Shown here: in pieces, positions 34,991 to 45,112 of the stretch
Layout of the letters: every line of letters begins with the position of its first letter
How positions within the stretch are numbered: position 1 is the stretch's first letter
From: Branchiostoma lanceolatum
Taxonomy: Eukaryota; Chordata; Leptocardii; Amphioxiformes; Branchiostomatidae
Direction: 5' to 3'
NCBI RefSeq assembly: GCF_035083965.1
Contig: NC_089727.1
Coordinates: 5,089,501-5,153,500, forward strand
Length of the DNA stretch: 64,000 bases
Notes under the pieces: generated by a model
Seen by the model: the letters and a program-made list of their open reading frames with translations, nothing else
The model's database searches: none
What the model was told of the DNA's origin: nothing
Made by a program: the position numbers and the translations under genes

Positions 34991-35863
34991 CATGCACCGT
35001 TGCCCATAAAAACGTACATATGCATGCATGGACGTATGGCATGCATATAGAATAGCCACATTGTAAACAAACGGAACTCAACCCACTTGAAGCATGCAAG
35101 GAAAATGCTCGAGCCCTCACTATGTTCATACCATCTTTAGGTTTAACTGTCACTTAAAAATTACACTAAATCCGTGGTTGTTTGCTTAATTGACCTTGGA
35201 AATTCCATGTCACTCCATAATGAAAGATAGATCAGAATGGACGTCGATGCATGTCAGGGGCAAACTGACGTGTCGTCGCAATGCTGTTGAACAAGTAAGA
35301 TCAAGTAGTCTGATGACAAAATGACCAAATGTGTTGGCCGATTTATTCGAAATTGGGCAGGAAAACTAAAAGACGGAACAAAATCTTCATGACAATCAGT
35401 ACATGTATTGCCACGTACAAATGTAAGAATGACAACATAGACAAGTAGGGCATGTGTTACGCGATGGTGGACTGGCCGGGATCTGAGTCGCCAAGGGTAT
35501 AGAACGACTACGATTGGACAGGTGAGCTTTGTTGTTGTTATTCTTACATGTCAGGGTCACCTTGTAGTATATGTAACGTTAATGCACACCTGTCGGACCG
35601 CTTCTGTATGGACCGAACCATTTAAGTTTTGGGGGGTCAGCAGTACACATCTATAACGAATAACTGGCTCCGTCCATCTGATTGCTGATCCAAAATTCCA
35701 AATCCACAGATGACTTATCATGCTAGACTTAATTCGCTTTACCTCCCAGGATTACCTCCCCTTTGTTCTCAAAGAAAACTAGCCCCCACAGAATAGGTCG
35801 GTCAAGACCAGTAGCAGTTCTGTAACTACGTATACTGTACGTACGTACGTGCGATAGAATTAC
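34991..35863 (+). promoter_or_regulatory. Promoter module of gene E
   Basis: Homologous to 39300-40235 and, in part, to 40440-40896 and the reversed A module. Successive shared blocks are CCCATAAAAACGTACAT / GCATGCATATAGAATA, ACGATTGGACAGGTGAG, a GGTCACCTTGTA block, TAATGCACACCTGTC, ATCTATAACGAATAA, AAATCCACAG and CCCCACAGAATAGGTCGGTC + AAGACCAGTAGC. The last block lies about 60-70 bases before the ATG in these copies. A promoter role is inferred from position and conservation. Confidence 0.6.
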
Positions 35864-38800
35864 ATGGTCATGCGGCTAGTGTGGGTCAGTCTGATTGTGC
35901 TGTTTGGTGCAGTAGGCCTCGGTGTGTACTGGAGCTATGATGGCTTCGACCCAGGTATGTTGGGTAGTTCGCTATAAAGGCAGGGATATCCACCTAGAGT
36001 TAATGCAAGTGAGGATCTTAAAAGGGGGAGGGGCAGTCTTTTCGCATTTTAGGCTGTTTTAAGTGTATCATAGGCTACATCCCGTAGCTGTCTACAATAA
36101 ACGTCAATCTAATGAGGTCTCGATCCAAACTGTTTGAAATGCCTGCAGTACGTTGGATGTTAAAGTGGTCTATCCCAACAAGGACATCTTCTTACTTTCA
36201 AACCCTAGATCACACCTTGGATACTACTTCCGGGTTCAGGATGGGAACTTTTATCATCGTTTGGTTCAGCTATGAAAAAAAAGCATATTCTTATCATAGA
36301 TTTAGATCAAGATCATCCCTTTTTGGTTTTTGTTCGATTTTTAATTTGTGATGGCTTTGTTACTGCTATCGTACGTTTCGCTACCATAGCCGATCTTCAG
36401 TCACAATTGTATTTGTTCCCTATTTCCATTATACAATAAAACTGATAACCGACCGTTTTTATGGCGTGTTTTATATCGTTTTGTCACTATCGGCACTTTC
36501 TTCTTGATATCAGAGTCCATACGAGGAGCCACAGTCGTCATCACGGGATGCAGTACCGGTATCGGTGAAGAGATGGCGTACCAGTACGCCCGGCTGGGAG
36601 CAAAAATCCTCATCACAGCCAGGAGGGAGAACCGACTGAAGGAGGTGACGTTTCCTCCTTATAACAACATTTCATGGTTTATAAGACTACCAACTACGCG
36701 AAATAGTCTAAATGAAAAGTTTCGAAATACTCTCTATTCTTCTTACATTCATGTATTCCTACGCAGGTTGTTGCCAAGGCGAAGTCTCTGGGTGCCCAGG
36801 AGGCGCACTACGTGGCCGGGGACATGGGGAAGGCGGAGGACTGTGAGAGAACCATTCAAACAGCCAAGGAAAAGTTCGGTAGGATCACGAAAAGTCGTTT
36901 CATCGATGTCTTCCTACAGCAAGTCATATTAATTTCAAAATTAAAAGATTTATTAGGACTATAACTCTGTAATCTGTATCTTAGTTAGATTGTTAGATTT
37001 TGTCTGATCCTTACCTCCTCCCTCATGACCTCAATAAAAAGCGGCGTTCTGGTACATTCATGACCTTCTTATGAATAAACAAAGATTAAAACAAACAAAT
37101 AAGCAAACAGCAAAAGCAAACACCAACAAAAGGCTCCCTCGTAACCCTGTACATTTCATGATCACCTACTCTGCATAAAATTTCTCATTGATTACATAAT
37201 TTTGCCCATTTTGTTTTATTTCTTACTTTAGGACGGCTGGACTACCTTGTCCTGAATCACGCGGGCTCAAGTTTGGGGTCCGTCGACGAAAGGGCGGCAA
37301 AGTTACAGACGTGGGACCAGGACCTAGACATGGACTTCTACGCGGATTTCGTGAACATAAACCTGATCAGTTACGTCCGGCTGGCCTCCCTGGCCCTGCC
37401 TCTGCTGAAGGAGAGCAACGGACACATCGTGGTCATGGGCTCATTGGGAGGTAAAATTTATGATGATCTTTACTTGCATGTTCTTTTCCACATGGACTAA
37501 ATGCAGTAGTTGTACTAATACATAGAAGACTAAAGGTGAAATATATGTAGTGTTTATGGCGAACAAGGCCTTAGGGTAGAGACAAAACAGTCAAGCATGA
37601 AAATCTAAGCTACCATTAAGTCTAGTGTATACATGCTATCACTTAATCTATCGTTTACAAGAAACAAAACAATTTTGCACAAAATTACCGCTGGTTTGTC
37701 TATGAGGTTTTTCAAGAAAATTGTTACTGACTAGCTGATTTTATTTTTTCTCGTCAGGGAAACTTCCAGGCCCATACTTCACGTACATGAGTACTGCAAA
37801 GTTCGGACTGGACGGGTTCTTTAGTTCCCTCCGGTTGGACATGGTGAAGGCCCGGCAGAACGTGTCCGTCTCCTACGTGGTGACCGGCTTCGTTCGGACG
37901 GCAGGCGTGGAGGAAATGGTCCTGGTACGTAAGCAGTGATGTGATAGCCTCCGATGCAGACTCAACCCGGCTGTTTTCTTTTTCAAGTTATTGTTTTTAT
38001 ACTATTATATTTTTTTCTTATTGCTGGCTGGGATAGATTTTTCTATCCCGGCCAGCAATAAGAAAAAAAAATGATAGTATAAAAACAATAACTTGAAAAA
38101 GAAAACAGCCGGGTTGAGTCTGCATCGGAGGCTATGATGTGATTGGTTTTCTCTGTTTTTCGGCGAACAACGACATGATATGATATGATGTGTACTCATG
38201 CTGAGGTTACAAGGTGTAAATCCTCAAGCAGATGTTTGTGTGGTTTTGACTCGTTTTCATAACAGAACTACGGCATGGACATACTAGGTCGTCAAGCCCT
38301 AAGCCGTCCCCTCCGTTCTCCGCCACACTTGCAATGGATATCAAGAATGCCGAACATATTAGTTTGAACCAGACTAACTACGCTGGCCACAGGGACTGGC
38401 AGTGGAATTTGGCCACAATGGTTTCATTTCCCGATTATTCTCCCTATTTGTTGCCGAATGCTACTATCCGCAACCACTTTAATAGCAAGGCCTAGTTAGA
38501 TGTCTTGATGATGCCACCTCATGTTTGGAAATATGTACATGTAATCGGCAGCATACTATTGCGCTAACGTTAGTTTGAAGCTCTGTGATTATAGTTATAG
38601 TAAAACATGTAGCCTTATGGTGGTAGACAACAGGTAATGGAAACGGTTTATATATTATATCATCATCATCATCATTCCAGGGTGTTATCACTCCTTTAGA
38701 GGAACCCCTCCCTTGTCAGACTCCAAGCTTTCCTCTGTCTTGCGGTTCTTGGCCAGGTTAAATTGCTACTCCATCTTATATATATATGATATACTAGTAC

Positions 38801-39019
38801 TTAAGGAAACAATTTTCTATGTTCCAGAAAATGCCAGGCGGAGAGAAGATGCTGGAGGCCGCTGCCCCAGTGAACGAGACGGCCTATACCATTATCCGTG
38901 GAGGGGCGACCCGCACCAGGGAGATCCACGCCCCATCCTACACCTGGCTCATCTCCAAAATCAGAATGTTCCCTGGCTGGCTGGAAGACTATCTCATACT
39001 AAATCTGTTCAGTCCATGA
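35864..39019 (+). CDS. HSD11B1L: HSD11B1-like short-chain dehydrogenase E, 303 aa, six exons
   Basis: Exons are 35864-35954, 36514-36644, 36767-36878, 37232-37450, 37758-37924 and 38828-39019. Two in-frame ATGs (35864, 35870) lie close together; the first gives MVMRLVWVSLIVLFGAVGLG. The frame is intact. Motifs: TGCSTGIG, NHAGSSLG, NINLISY, MGSLGG with the catalytic Ser. The active-site segment is YFTYMSTAKFGLDGF: Lys matches K187 of human HSD11B1, but Tyr is one residue early and Met fills the canonical Tyr position. Exons 4-6 resemble F (FYADF, EEMV, LEDYLILNLFSP) and differ from A-D, while exon 3 is base-identical to that of A. A 190-bp fold-back element sits in intron 5. Confidence 0.88.
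37945..38134. mobile_element. Near-perfect fold-back MITE with 8-bp target-site duplication
   Basis: TAGCCTCCGATGCAGACTCA begins an arm of about 85 bp whose complement ends at 38134. The flanks are a perfect TGATGTGA repeat (37937-37944, 38135-38142). Eight-base duplications are typical of hAT elements. It begins just 20 bases after exon 5 of gene E, close to the splice donor. Confidence 0.9.
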
Positions 39020-39299
39020 AGTGCAAAAACTATTCTCCTATGCAGAGCCTCGCCCGCGGCCTGTACAATATACTAGTACCTCTGCCACACCGGACTGAGG
39101 TTTCCAGTTTTGTGAGCGTGACCCCTAACCAGCTGTAAGCCAATCAGCGAATCGCCTAAACGTTTTCTTTAGGTAAAGTCTGTCCTCTGATTGGCTGACA
39201 AAAAGTGTCAGCATCAGTGAGCTTTAGTTTTGTGATCTTTTTGATATCCAGCTCTCTATCTATAATTTAAGAATTCAGTAAATTCGCCTTTAGGATAGA
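39020..39299. other. Spacer after gene E
   Basis: No poly(A) hexamer is evident close to the stop of E. Nothing else recognised. Confidence 0.35.
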
Positions 39300-40235
39300 T
39301 GCCCATAAAACGTACATTGTACATATGTCTGCGGCATGCATATAGAATATAGTCACATTAATGCATTCTAAATAGACGGAACACGAGCAACTTGAAGAAA
39401 GAAAACTAGCTTGTAGAATCATTGTTTCTCAGTTCTAGTCTTAACTGCTTAACAACTATCTCTATTTTTAATCAAAATCGTAACCAAAATCGGTTGGTTG
39501 CTTTTTAGATTGATATATATAATCCTTCAAAGATTCAATGTCCCTGCACAATAAAAAGAAATGATGACAATGAACGGTGGTGCGGACCAGAGACAAACTA
39601 ACATGTCGTTTCAATGCTGTTGAATAAGTACGTCTGTTGTCAAAATGATTGCTTATATAGACCCATTTATTCGAAAATGTGCAGGAAAACTATAAGACGA
39701 AATTAAATCCTCATTTAAGACTTGCACACGTATCATCCCGTACAAATGTAAAAAATACAGTACTGACAGATCTTAGGCTATATATTCATTGGCAGTTGTT
39801 TATGCTCTAGCCGAAGGGTGGGGAACTGAGTGCTACCAAGGACATTATGTCTTTGGTGCTAGGGAATAAAACAATTACGATTGGAAAGGTAAGCGTTGTT
39901 GTTGTCATTCTTACCTGTCCAAGGTCACCTTGTACACATGTAATGCACACCTGTCAAAAGGCCAGCTTGTGTAAGGACCGAACCATTTAACTTTTAGAGG
40001 GGTCAGTAGTACGTATCTATAACGAATAAACATTGGTCATCTAATTATTGATCCAAAATTCCAAATTCACAGCTGACTTTTCATGCCGGACTTCGCTTTA
40101 TCAAAAGTTTGTTTCTTTCTTGATCACCTCCCCCTTTTTCTTAAAGAAAATAGTCCCCCACAACCCACAGAATAGGTCGGTCAAGACCAGTAGCTGGGAA
40201 AGTTTTCTAACGTTTAAAAGTAGTCTGTGCGTGCG
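39300..40235 (+). promoter_or_regulatory. Promoter module, first copy upstream of gene F
   Basis: Carries the E-module blocks in the same order: GCCCATAAAACGTACATT, CATGCATATAGAATA, ACGATTGGAAAGGTAAGCG, TTACCTGTCCAAGGTCACCT, TAATGCACACCTGTC, ATCTATAACGAATAA and AGAATAGGTCGGTCAAGACC + AGTAGC. It ends at the ATG of alternative first exon 1a. Confidence 0.6.
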
Positions 40236-43200
40236 ATGGAACCCTGGTTGCGGCTAGTGGGTGGTGCCACTGGTGGTGCATTGTTGGCTGCAACAGGCCT
40301 TTATGTGTACTGGGACTATTATTACTTCAACCCAGGTATGTTGCTTGCGATGAATCATCAGAGGTAACCGCCTACGTAAACATTTGACGTATGTTCGTGA
40401 TTATTGGCAATTGACACATGTGTTATCACCATGTACGAGGGTAAGAATGACAGCATGGACATGTATTGGGCTATATTCCTGGGCGTGTGATAGGCGCTGG
40501 TTCACGGGCTGGGAGCAAAGTCAACAAGGGTTTTAATAGAGCGACTACGAACGGACAGGTGAGAGTTGTTGTTGTCATTGTTACCTGTCCAAGGTCACCT
40601 TGAAGTACACGTAATGCACATCTCTACGGACCGGACCATTCCGCTTTGGGGGGTTATGAATACATATGCATAAAGAATAGACAAACTCTGATCGTTGATC
40701 TAAATCCACAGCCAACTTTCCATGCTGAACTTAGCTTTATCAAAAGTTCTTTCTTTCTAGTTCTGGATAGATCCCCTTTTTTCTTAAAGAAACTATCCCC
40801 ACCACCTTCAGAATAGGTCGGTCAAGACCAGTAGCCTGGCCAGCGTGAAGTTATGTAACTATAGTCTGTACGATCCTGTACGTGTGAAAGGACACCATGA
40901 TACGACTAGTGTGGGTCAGTCTGAGTGTGCTGCTGGGTGCAGTAGGCCTCGGCGTGTACTGGAGCTATGATGGCTTCGATCCAGGTAATATGGGTAGATA
41001 ATACGGAGATTGCCGCCTGCAATTCAATTATTCATGCAAATGAGGATCGTAGAAATGGGAGGGGCCGGTTCTTTTCACAGTTATGATATTTTGAGGGTAT
41101 CTAGATACCGATCACCAACTGTCGTAGGTTCATATTGATAGTTGCAGTCTGGATCAAGGTCCAAGGACATCTTACTTTCAGACAGTAGATCACATCCTGG
41201 ATTCTACTTCCGGGTTCCACTTCCGGGTTCATGATGGGATAACTGAATAATTGAGAGAGAACTTTATTGCGCGACAATTGTAACAGTTACAATATATGAC
41301 TACTCTCCAAGCAGACGACGCGTTCCGGAAGGTTTCTTACGTGTTTTAGGCGTTTTTGTCGGGCTTTCTACTTTTTCATTTTTTTGGTCTCTACCTAGCC
41401 TCCGTTGCAGACTCTGAAGCGGCTTTTTGGGGGGCTAAATAATACACTTTTTGCAGCCACCCCGTAACTATCAGCCATCCTGTAACCATCAGCCGCCTAG
41501 GCGGCTGATGGTTACAGTGGCTGCAAAAAGTGTATTATTTAGCCCCCCAAAAAGCCGCTTCAGAGTCTGCAACGGAGCCTAGGCGGCTGATGGTTACAGG
41601 ATGGCTGATAGTTACGGGGTGGCTGCAAAAAGTGTATTATTTAGCCCCCCAAAAAGCCGCTTCAGAGTCTGCAACGGAGGCTAGTCTCTACCTGGGTTTA
41701 TAGAGAAAAAAAAAAAGAGTAGAAAGCCCGACAAAAACGCCTAAAAACACGTAAAAAATCCTGCCGGAACCCGTCCTCTGCTTGGAGAGTAATGCATGAC
41801 AACCTGTACAACCAGTTGAGTTATTGCTAACATCTTACTATTATAAAGAACTAATCTACTTTATAAATGTCAATCTAACTATGCATATTAATACTCTGGA
41901 ACAGTATGTTGATAACTGTTTGCTGCGTCGGGATAGTATATTTTAAAACATTGTCTCGTTTTTGCATAGAGTTGTATATAAACTGGCCTACATAGGTAGA
42001 TATATGAACAGGGCATGATTATATCATATTGAATAGAGATAAACCGATTTGAAGATTTGACAGGAGAAGAAACATGACAAAAAACAATATATATTCACTC
42101 CTATATCTGTGGTATGGAGTTTGTTTGCTTGTTTCATGGAGTGAAATATGATAACTCTGTCTTTGTATGTGATAATATCTGAGGTTAATTACGCCTCTTG
42201 ATCGACGTTTGGCCTAATTATTTGAAACGAACTAGTGACATCTAACCTCAGGCTCTTGCTACTGATATCAGAGTCCGTACGAGGAGCCACTGTCGTCATC
42301 ACGGGATGCAGTACCGGTATCGGGGAAGAGATGGCGTACCAGTACGCCCGGCTGGGAGCAAAGATCCTCATCACAGCCAGGAGGGAGAACCGTCTGAAGG
42401 AGGTGACTTTTTTTCTTTTCTTTCATTCCTTCCAACAACCTTTTGTGACTTGTTGCATCAAAACAATCCGTATAAATACTAGATAGTTCAAGGTAAATTC
42501 GCCAAAACTTTCCAAGTAACTCATCTGCATATCGTTTTAAATTCCCATGCTCGTCCCTTTGCAGGTTGTTGCCAAGGCGAAGTCTCTGGGTGCCCAGGAG
42601 GCGCACTACGTGGCCGGGGACATGGGGAAGGCGGAGGACTGTGAGAGAACCATTCAGACAGCCAAGGAGAAGTTCGGTACATATCATGATAAATAGCGTT
42701 TCTACCATTCCGGACCCTCTTATAAATGATGTTGTACCGAAATGAAGCATATTTCGTGTTTAGTTGCAAAGCCAACATGTATAAAGATTTTTTGTTCATT
42801 TAATCATTTTCTTATATTTGTTTAAGGGCGGTTGGACTACCTTGTGTTGAATCATGCGGGCTCAAGTTTTGGACCCATTAGCGAAAAGCCCGTACAGACA
42901 TGGGACCAGGACCTAGACATGGACTTCTACGCGGACTTCTTAAACATCAACCTGATCAGTTACGTCCGGCTGGCCTCCCTGGCCCTGCCTCTGCTGAAGG
43001 AGAGCAGCGGACACATCGTGGTCATGGGCTCCTTGGGAGGTAACATCTTAAGAAACCTCGAAGCAAATCTCAGGCAATAGAGCTTCTGACCAAGCTCTTA
43101 GAGAGCGAGACTTACGTCAAGAGTGCAGCTTATAATTAGTTGTCCATAATTGTAGTTAGTGGATATTCGCAATTCTATCATACATCCAGTCGGCCAAATT

Positions 43201-44614
43201 TGACCATGTTACTACAATAAAAGTTGTTGATACCACATGAAATTTGACACTTATAGAATGTCTGTAGCCGGAGACGTACACAAGTTTATATTGTATGAAC
43301 GGTTATGTGTAATTTGTAATTCGTTGGTTATCTATATGTACTGTATTTTGTCTTATATGAGTATATTAGTTTGAAAAACAGCCACACTGGCGGAAAATCG
43401 ATGTATTGTAACATCTATCAATACATTTATAGATAGATATCAAAACTCCATAGATCTATTACCATCATAATGAACTTCTATATATGCATATCTATTCAGC
43501 TGAGGTTTAGTATAAACCTGGTTCTGCCAGATCTTTCCTTAGTCATGACGAAAGATAGCGGATGCTGTCTGAAACGTCTGTTTCAAAATCTTATCCAGTT
43601 GCTTGAGTAACTATTTTTGGCATATCTTAATACCTGGATGTCTAACCTTCATCAACGTATAATGAACCTCCATCCTCTCATTCCAGGGAAGATCACATTC
43701 CCATACTTTTCGTACATGACGACGGCAAAGTTTGGGCTGGACGGGTTCTTCGGTGCCCTCCGCGTGGAGCTGATGAAAACCAAGCAGGACGTGTCCATCT
43801 CTTACGTGGTTCCCGGCTTCATTCGGACAGCAGGGGCGGAGGAAATGGTCAAGGTACGCAGTGGTTCGATTTGTTTTTCTTTGTGTATTACCTCCATGAA
43901 AACTTCAGTTATAGGTCTTGGTCTTTTTGTGTGCGTGTGCCCGGCGCAATATCTTATAAAGAACCTCTGGATGGATTGTGATGATATTTGGTATGTGGGT
44001 AGGTGTTGTGGACTTGACGGTCAAGGTCGATTTTGGACCTCCTGGTGGCCGACCTTGGTATTGCAGCAGAACGTCCGTTTTTTTCCAAATCTTTTGTCCT
44101 GTTTGTCTAGTGTCAAGAGTTTTGACGTCATACGATAGACATTCGGCAGTTGCCTGTTGTGAATCAAGCGTGTAGCTGGGGCTCGTTTTGTTGACAGAAC
44201 TATCATATGCTTGTGATGTCACGCCACGGTCATGCCCTCTGTTTAAGGCTACTCTTAGCATGTAGAATATACAACAGAGAGAGGGTTGAACTTGCTTAGA
44301 ATACGACTTAAGTAATACAATTCATATTTCTAATGAAAATGTCAATAGAGCTTGCAGACATTGATTTTAGTGCTGTGTCATGGCAGGGCTTATAAAAAAA
44401 TTCATGCATTTCTGTGTTCCAGAAACTGCCGGGTGGTGAGAAGATGCTGGAGACGGCTGCCCCGGTTAAAGAGACGGCCTATACCATTATCCGTGGAGGG
44501 GCGACCCGCACCAGGGAGATCTACGTCCCTTCTTACACCTGGGTGATCTCCCGAATCAGAATGTTCCCAGGCTGGCTGCAGGACTATCTCATACTCAATG
44601 TATTCAGTCCCTGA
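40236..44614 (+). CDS. HSD11B1L: HSD11B1-like short-chain dehydrogenase F with two alternative first exons
   Basis: Candidate first exons are 40236-40335 (1a) and 40897-40984 (1b), both ending CCAG|GT in the same phase. The body is 42272-42402, 42565-42676, 42827-43039, 43687-43853 and 44423-44614. With 1b the protein is 300 aa. 1b gives the typical anchor MIRLVWVSLSVLLGAVGLGV; 1a gives a diverged one (MEPWLRLVGGATGGALLAAT ... YYYFNP). Motifs: TGCSTGIG, NHAGSSFG, NINLISY, MGSLGG. The active site reads YFSYMTTAKFGLDGF: Lys kept, Tyr one residue early, Met at the canonical Tyr position. Exon 4 is two codons shorter than in E. The C-terminus is LQDYLILNVFSP. Exon 1a could instead be the stub of a lost gene copy. 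Confidence 0.87.
40440..40896 (+). promoter_or_regulatory. Promoter module, second copy upstream of gene F
   Basis: Repeats the module directly before exon 1b: GAACGGACAGGTGAGAG, TTACCTGTCCAAGGTCACCT, GTAATGCACATCTC, GAATACATATGCATAAAGAA, CCACAGCCAACTTTCCATGC and CAGAATAGGTCGGTCAAGAC + CAGTAGC. Confidence 0.6.
41303..41789. mobile_element. CTCTCCAAGCAG element hosting a nested insertion
   Basis: The ends CTCTCCAAGCAGACGACG and CTCTGCTTGGAGAG pair, as do GCGTTTTTGTCGGGCTTTCT and its complement near 41715-41750. The middle is displaced by the 288-bp element at 41396-41683. The flanks ATATATGAC and ATGCATGAC agree at 7 of 9 bases, consistent with an old 9-bp duplication. It lies in intron 1 of gene F. 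Confidence 0.8.
41396..41683. mobile_element. TAGCCTCC palindromic element nested in another MITE
   Basis: TAGCCTCCGTTGCAGACTCT at the left and the complement at the right form arms of about 105 bp; a partial third copy of the arm lies between them (41500-41580). The flanking repeat GTCTCTACC (41387-41395, 41684-41692) is a perfect 9-bp duplication. The ends match the element at 37945. Confidence 0.9.
43540..43663. mobile_element. Half copy of the fold-back TSD-13 family in intron 4 of gene F
   Basis: GACGAAAGATAGCGGATGCT, GTCTGAAACGTCTG, TTATCCAGTTGCTTGAGTAA and CTGGATGTCTAACCTTCATC match the right half of 13858-14179. The left arm is missing, as in 5'-truncated retroposition or internal deletion. 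Confidence 0.75.
43880..44260. repeat. Intron 5 repeat shared with gene C
   Basis: CTGGATGGATTGTGATGATA and TTTGGTATGTGGGTAGG resemble GCTATGGATGGGTTGTCATG and ATTTGATATGTGGTTAGG at 29190-29235, at the same place in intron 5 of gene C. It may be ancestral intron sequence or a dispersed repeat. Confidence 0.4.
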
Positions 44615-44639
44615 GTGATGGCGCTAAGTGCGCAAAAAA

Positions 44640-44926
44640 CAATGCGTGGATAGGTTTTGATATGGTTTCTTCATGAAGTCTCAATATTTGTAAAGATTTT
44701 ACAGACTACCTTAAAAGCGTAGAATTACATTGTAAGAAAGCTGGCAGTACTTTCTGTAGCTCAAACTAATAGTATACTTGCCTAGATAAATGACACACTT
44801 GTATCATATATATATATACATACAAGTTACTATATATTGTATGAAATACAATGTACGGCAACTACTTGTCCTTGTATTAAATATGTATGCAACTCTATAT
44901 CTATATATCTTGTAAGAATATAGCCT
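44640..44926. other. Downstream region of gene F
   Basis: AT-rich, with a TATATA tract at about 44805-44818. No clear poly(A) hexamer within 200 bases of the stop. Confidence 0.35.
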
Positions 44927-45035
44927 GAACTCAATCAAGCTCCTGTAACGGCTTGCCGCCCTGTAACCGCATAGCCGCCCAAGGAGGAGGAGGGGACAGA
45001 AATCCCCGGACAGCTGGAGTTTGCGTTATACAGAC
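44927..45035. repeat. Dispersed repeat, copy 1
   Basis: CTCAATCAAGCTCCTGTAAC, CTTGCCGCCCTGTAACCGC and GGACAGCTGGAGTTTGCGTT + ATACAGACTA recur at 54012-54110 inside a VEGFR-like intron. Confidence 0.65.
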
Positions 45036-45112
45036 TAGTAAGAATACAATGTAGGGCAACTACTGCTACCTTGACAACGGAGACAACACTAACATTGCAC
45101 TTGTCTTTAGGC

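Noticed and set aside
43905..44261. Open frames on both strands in intron 5 of gene F
   Set aside because: They coincide with a repeat also present in gene C intron 5 and encode nothing recognisable.
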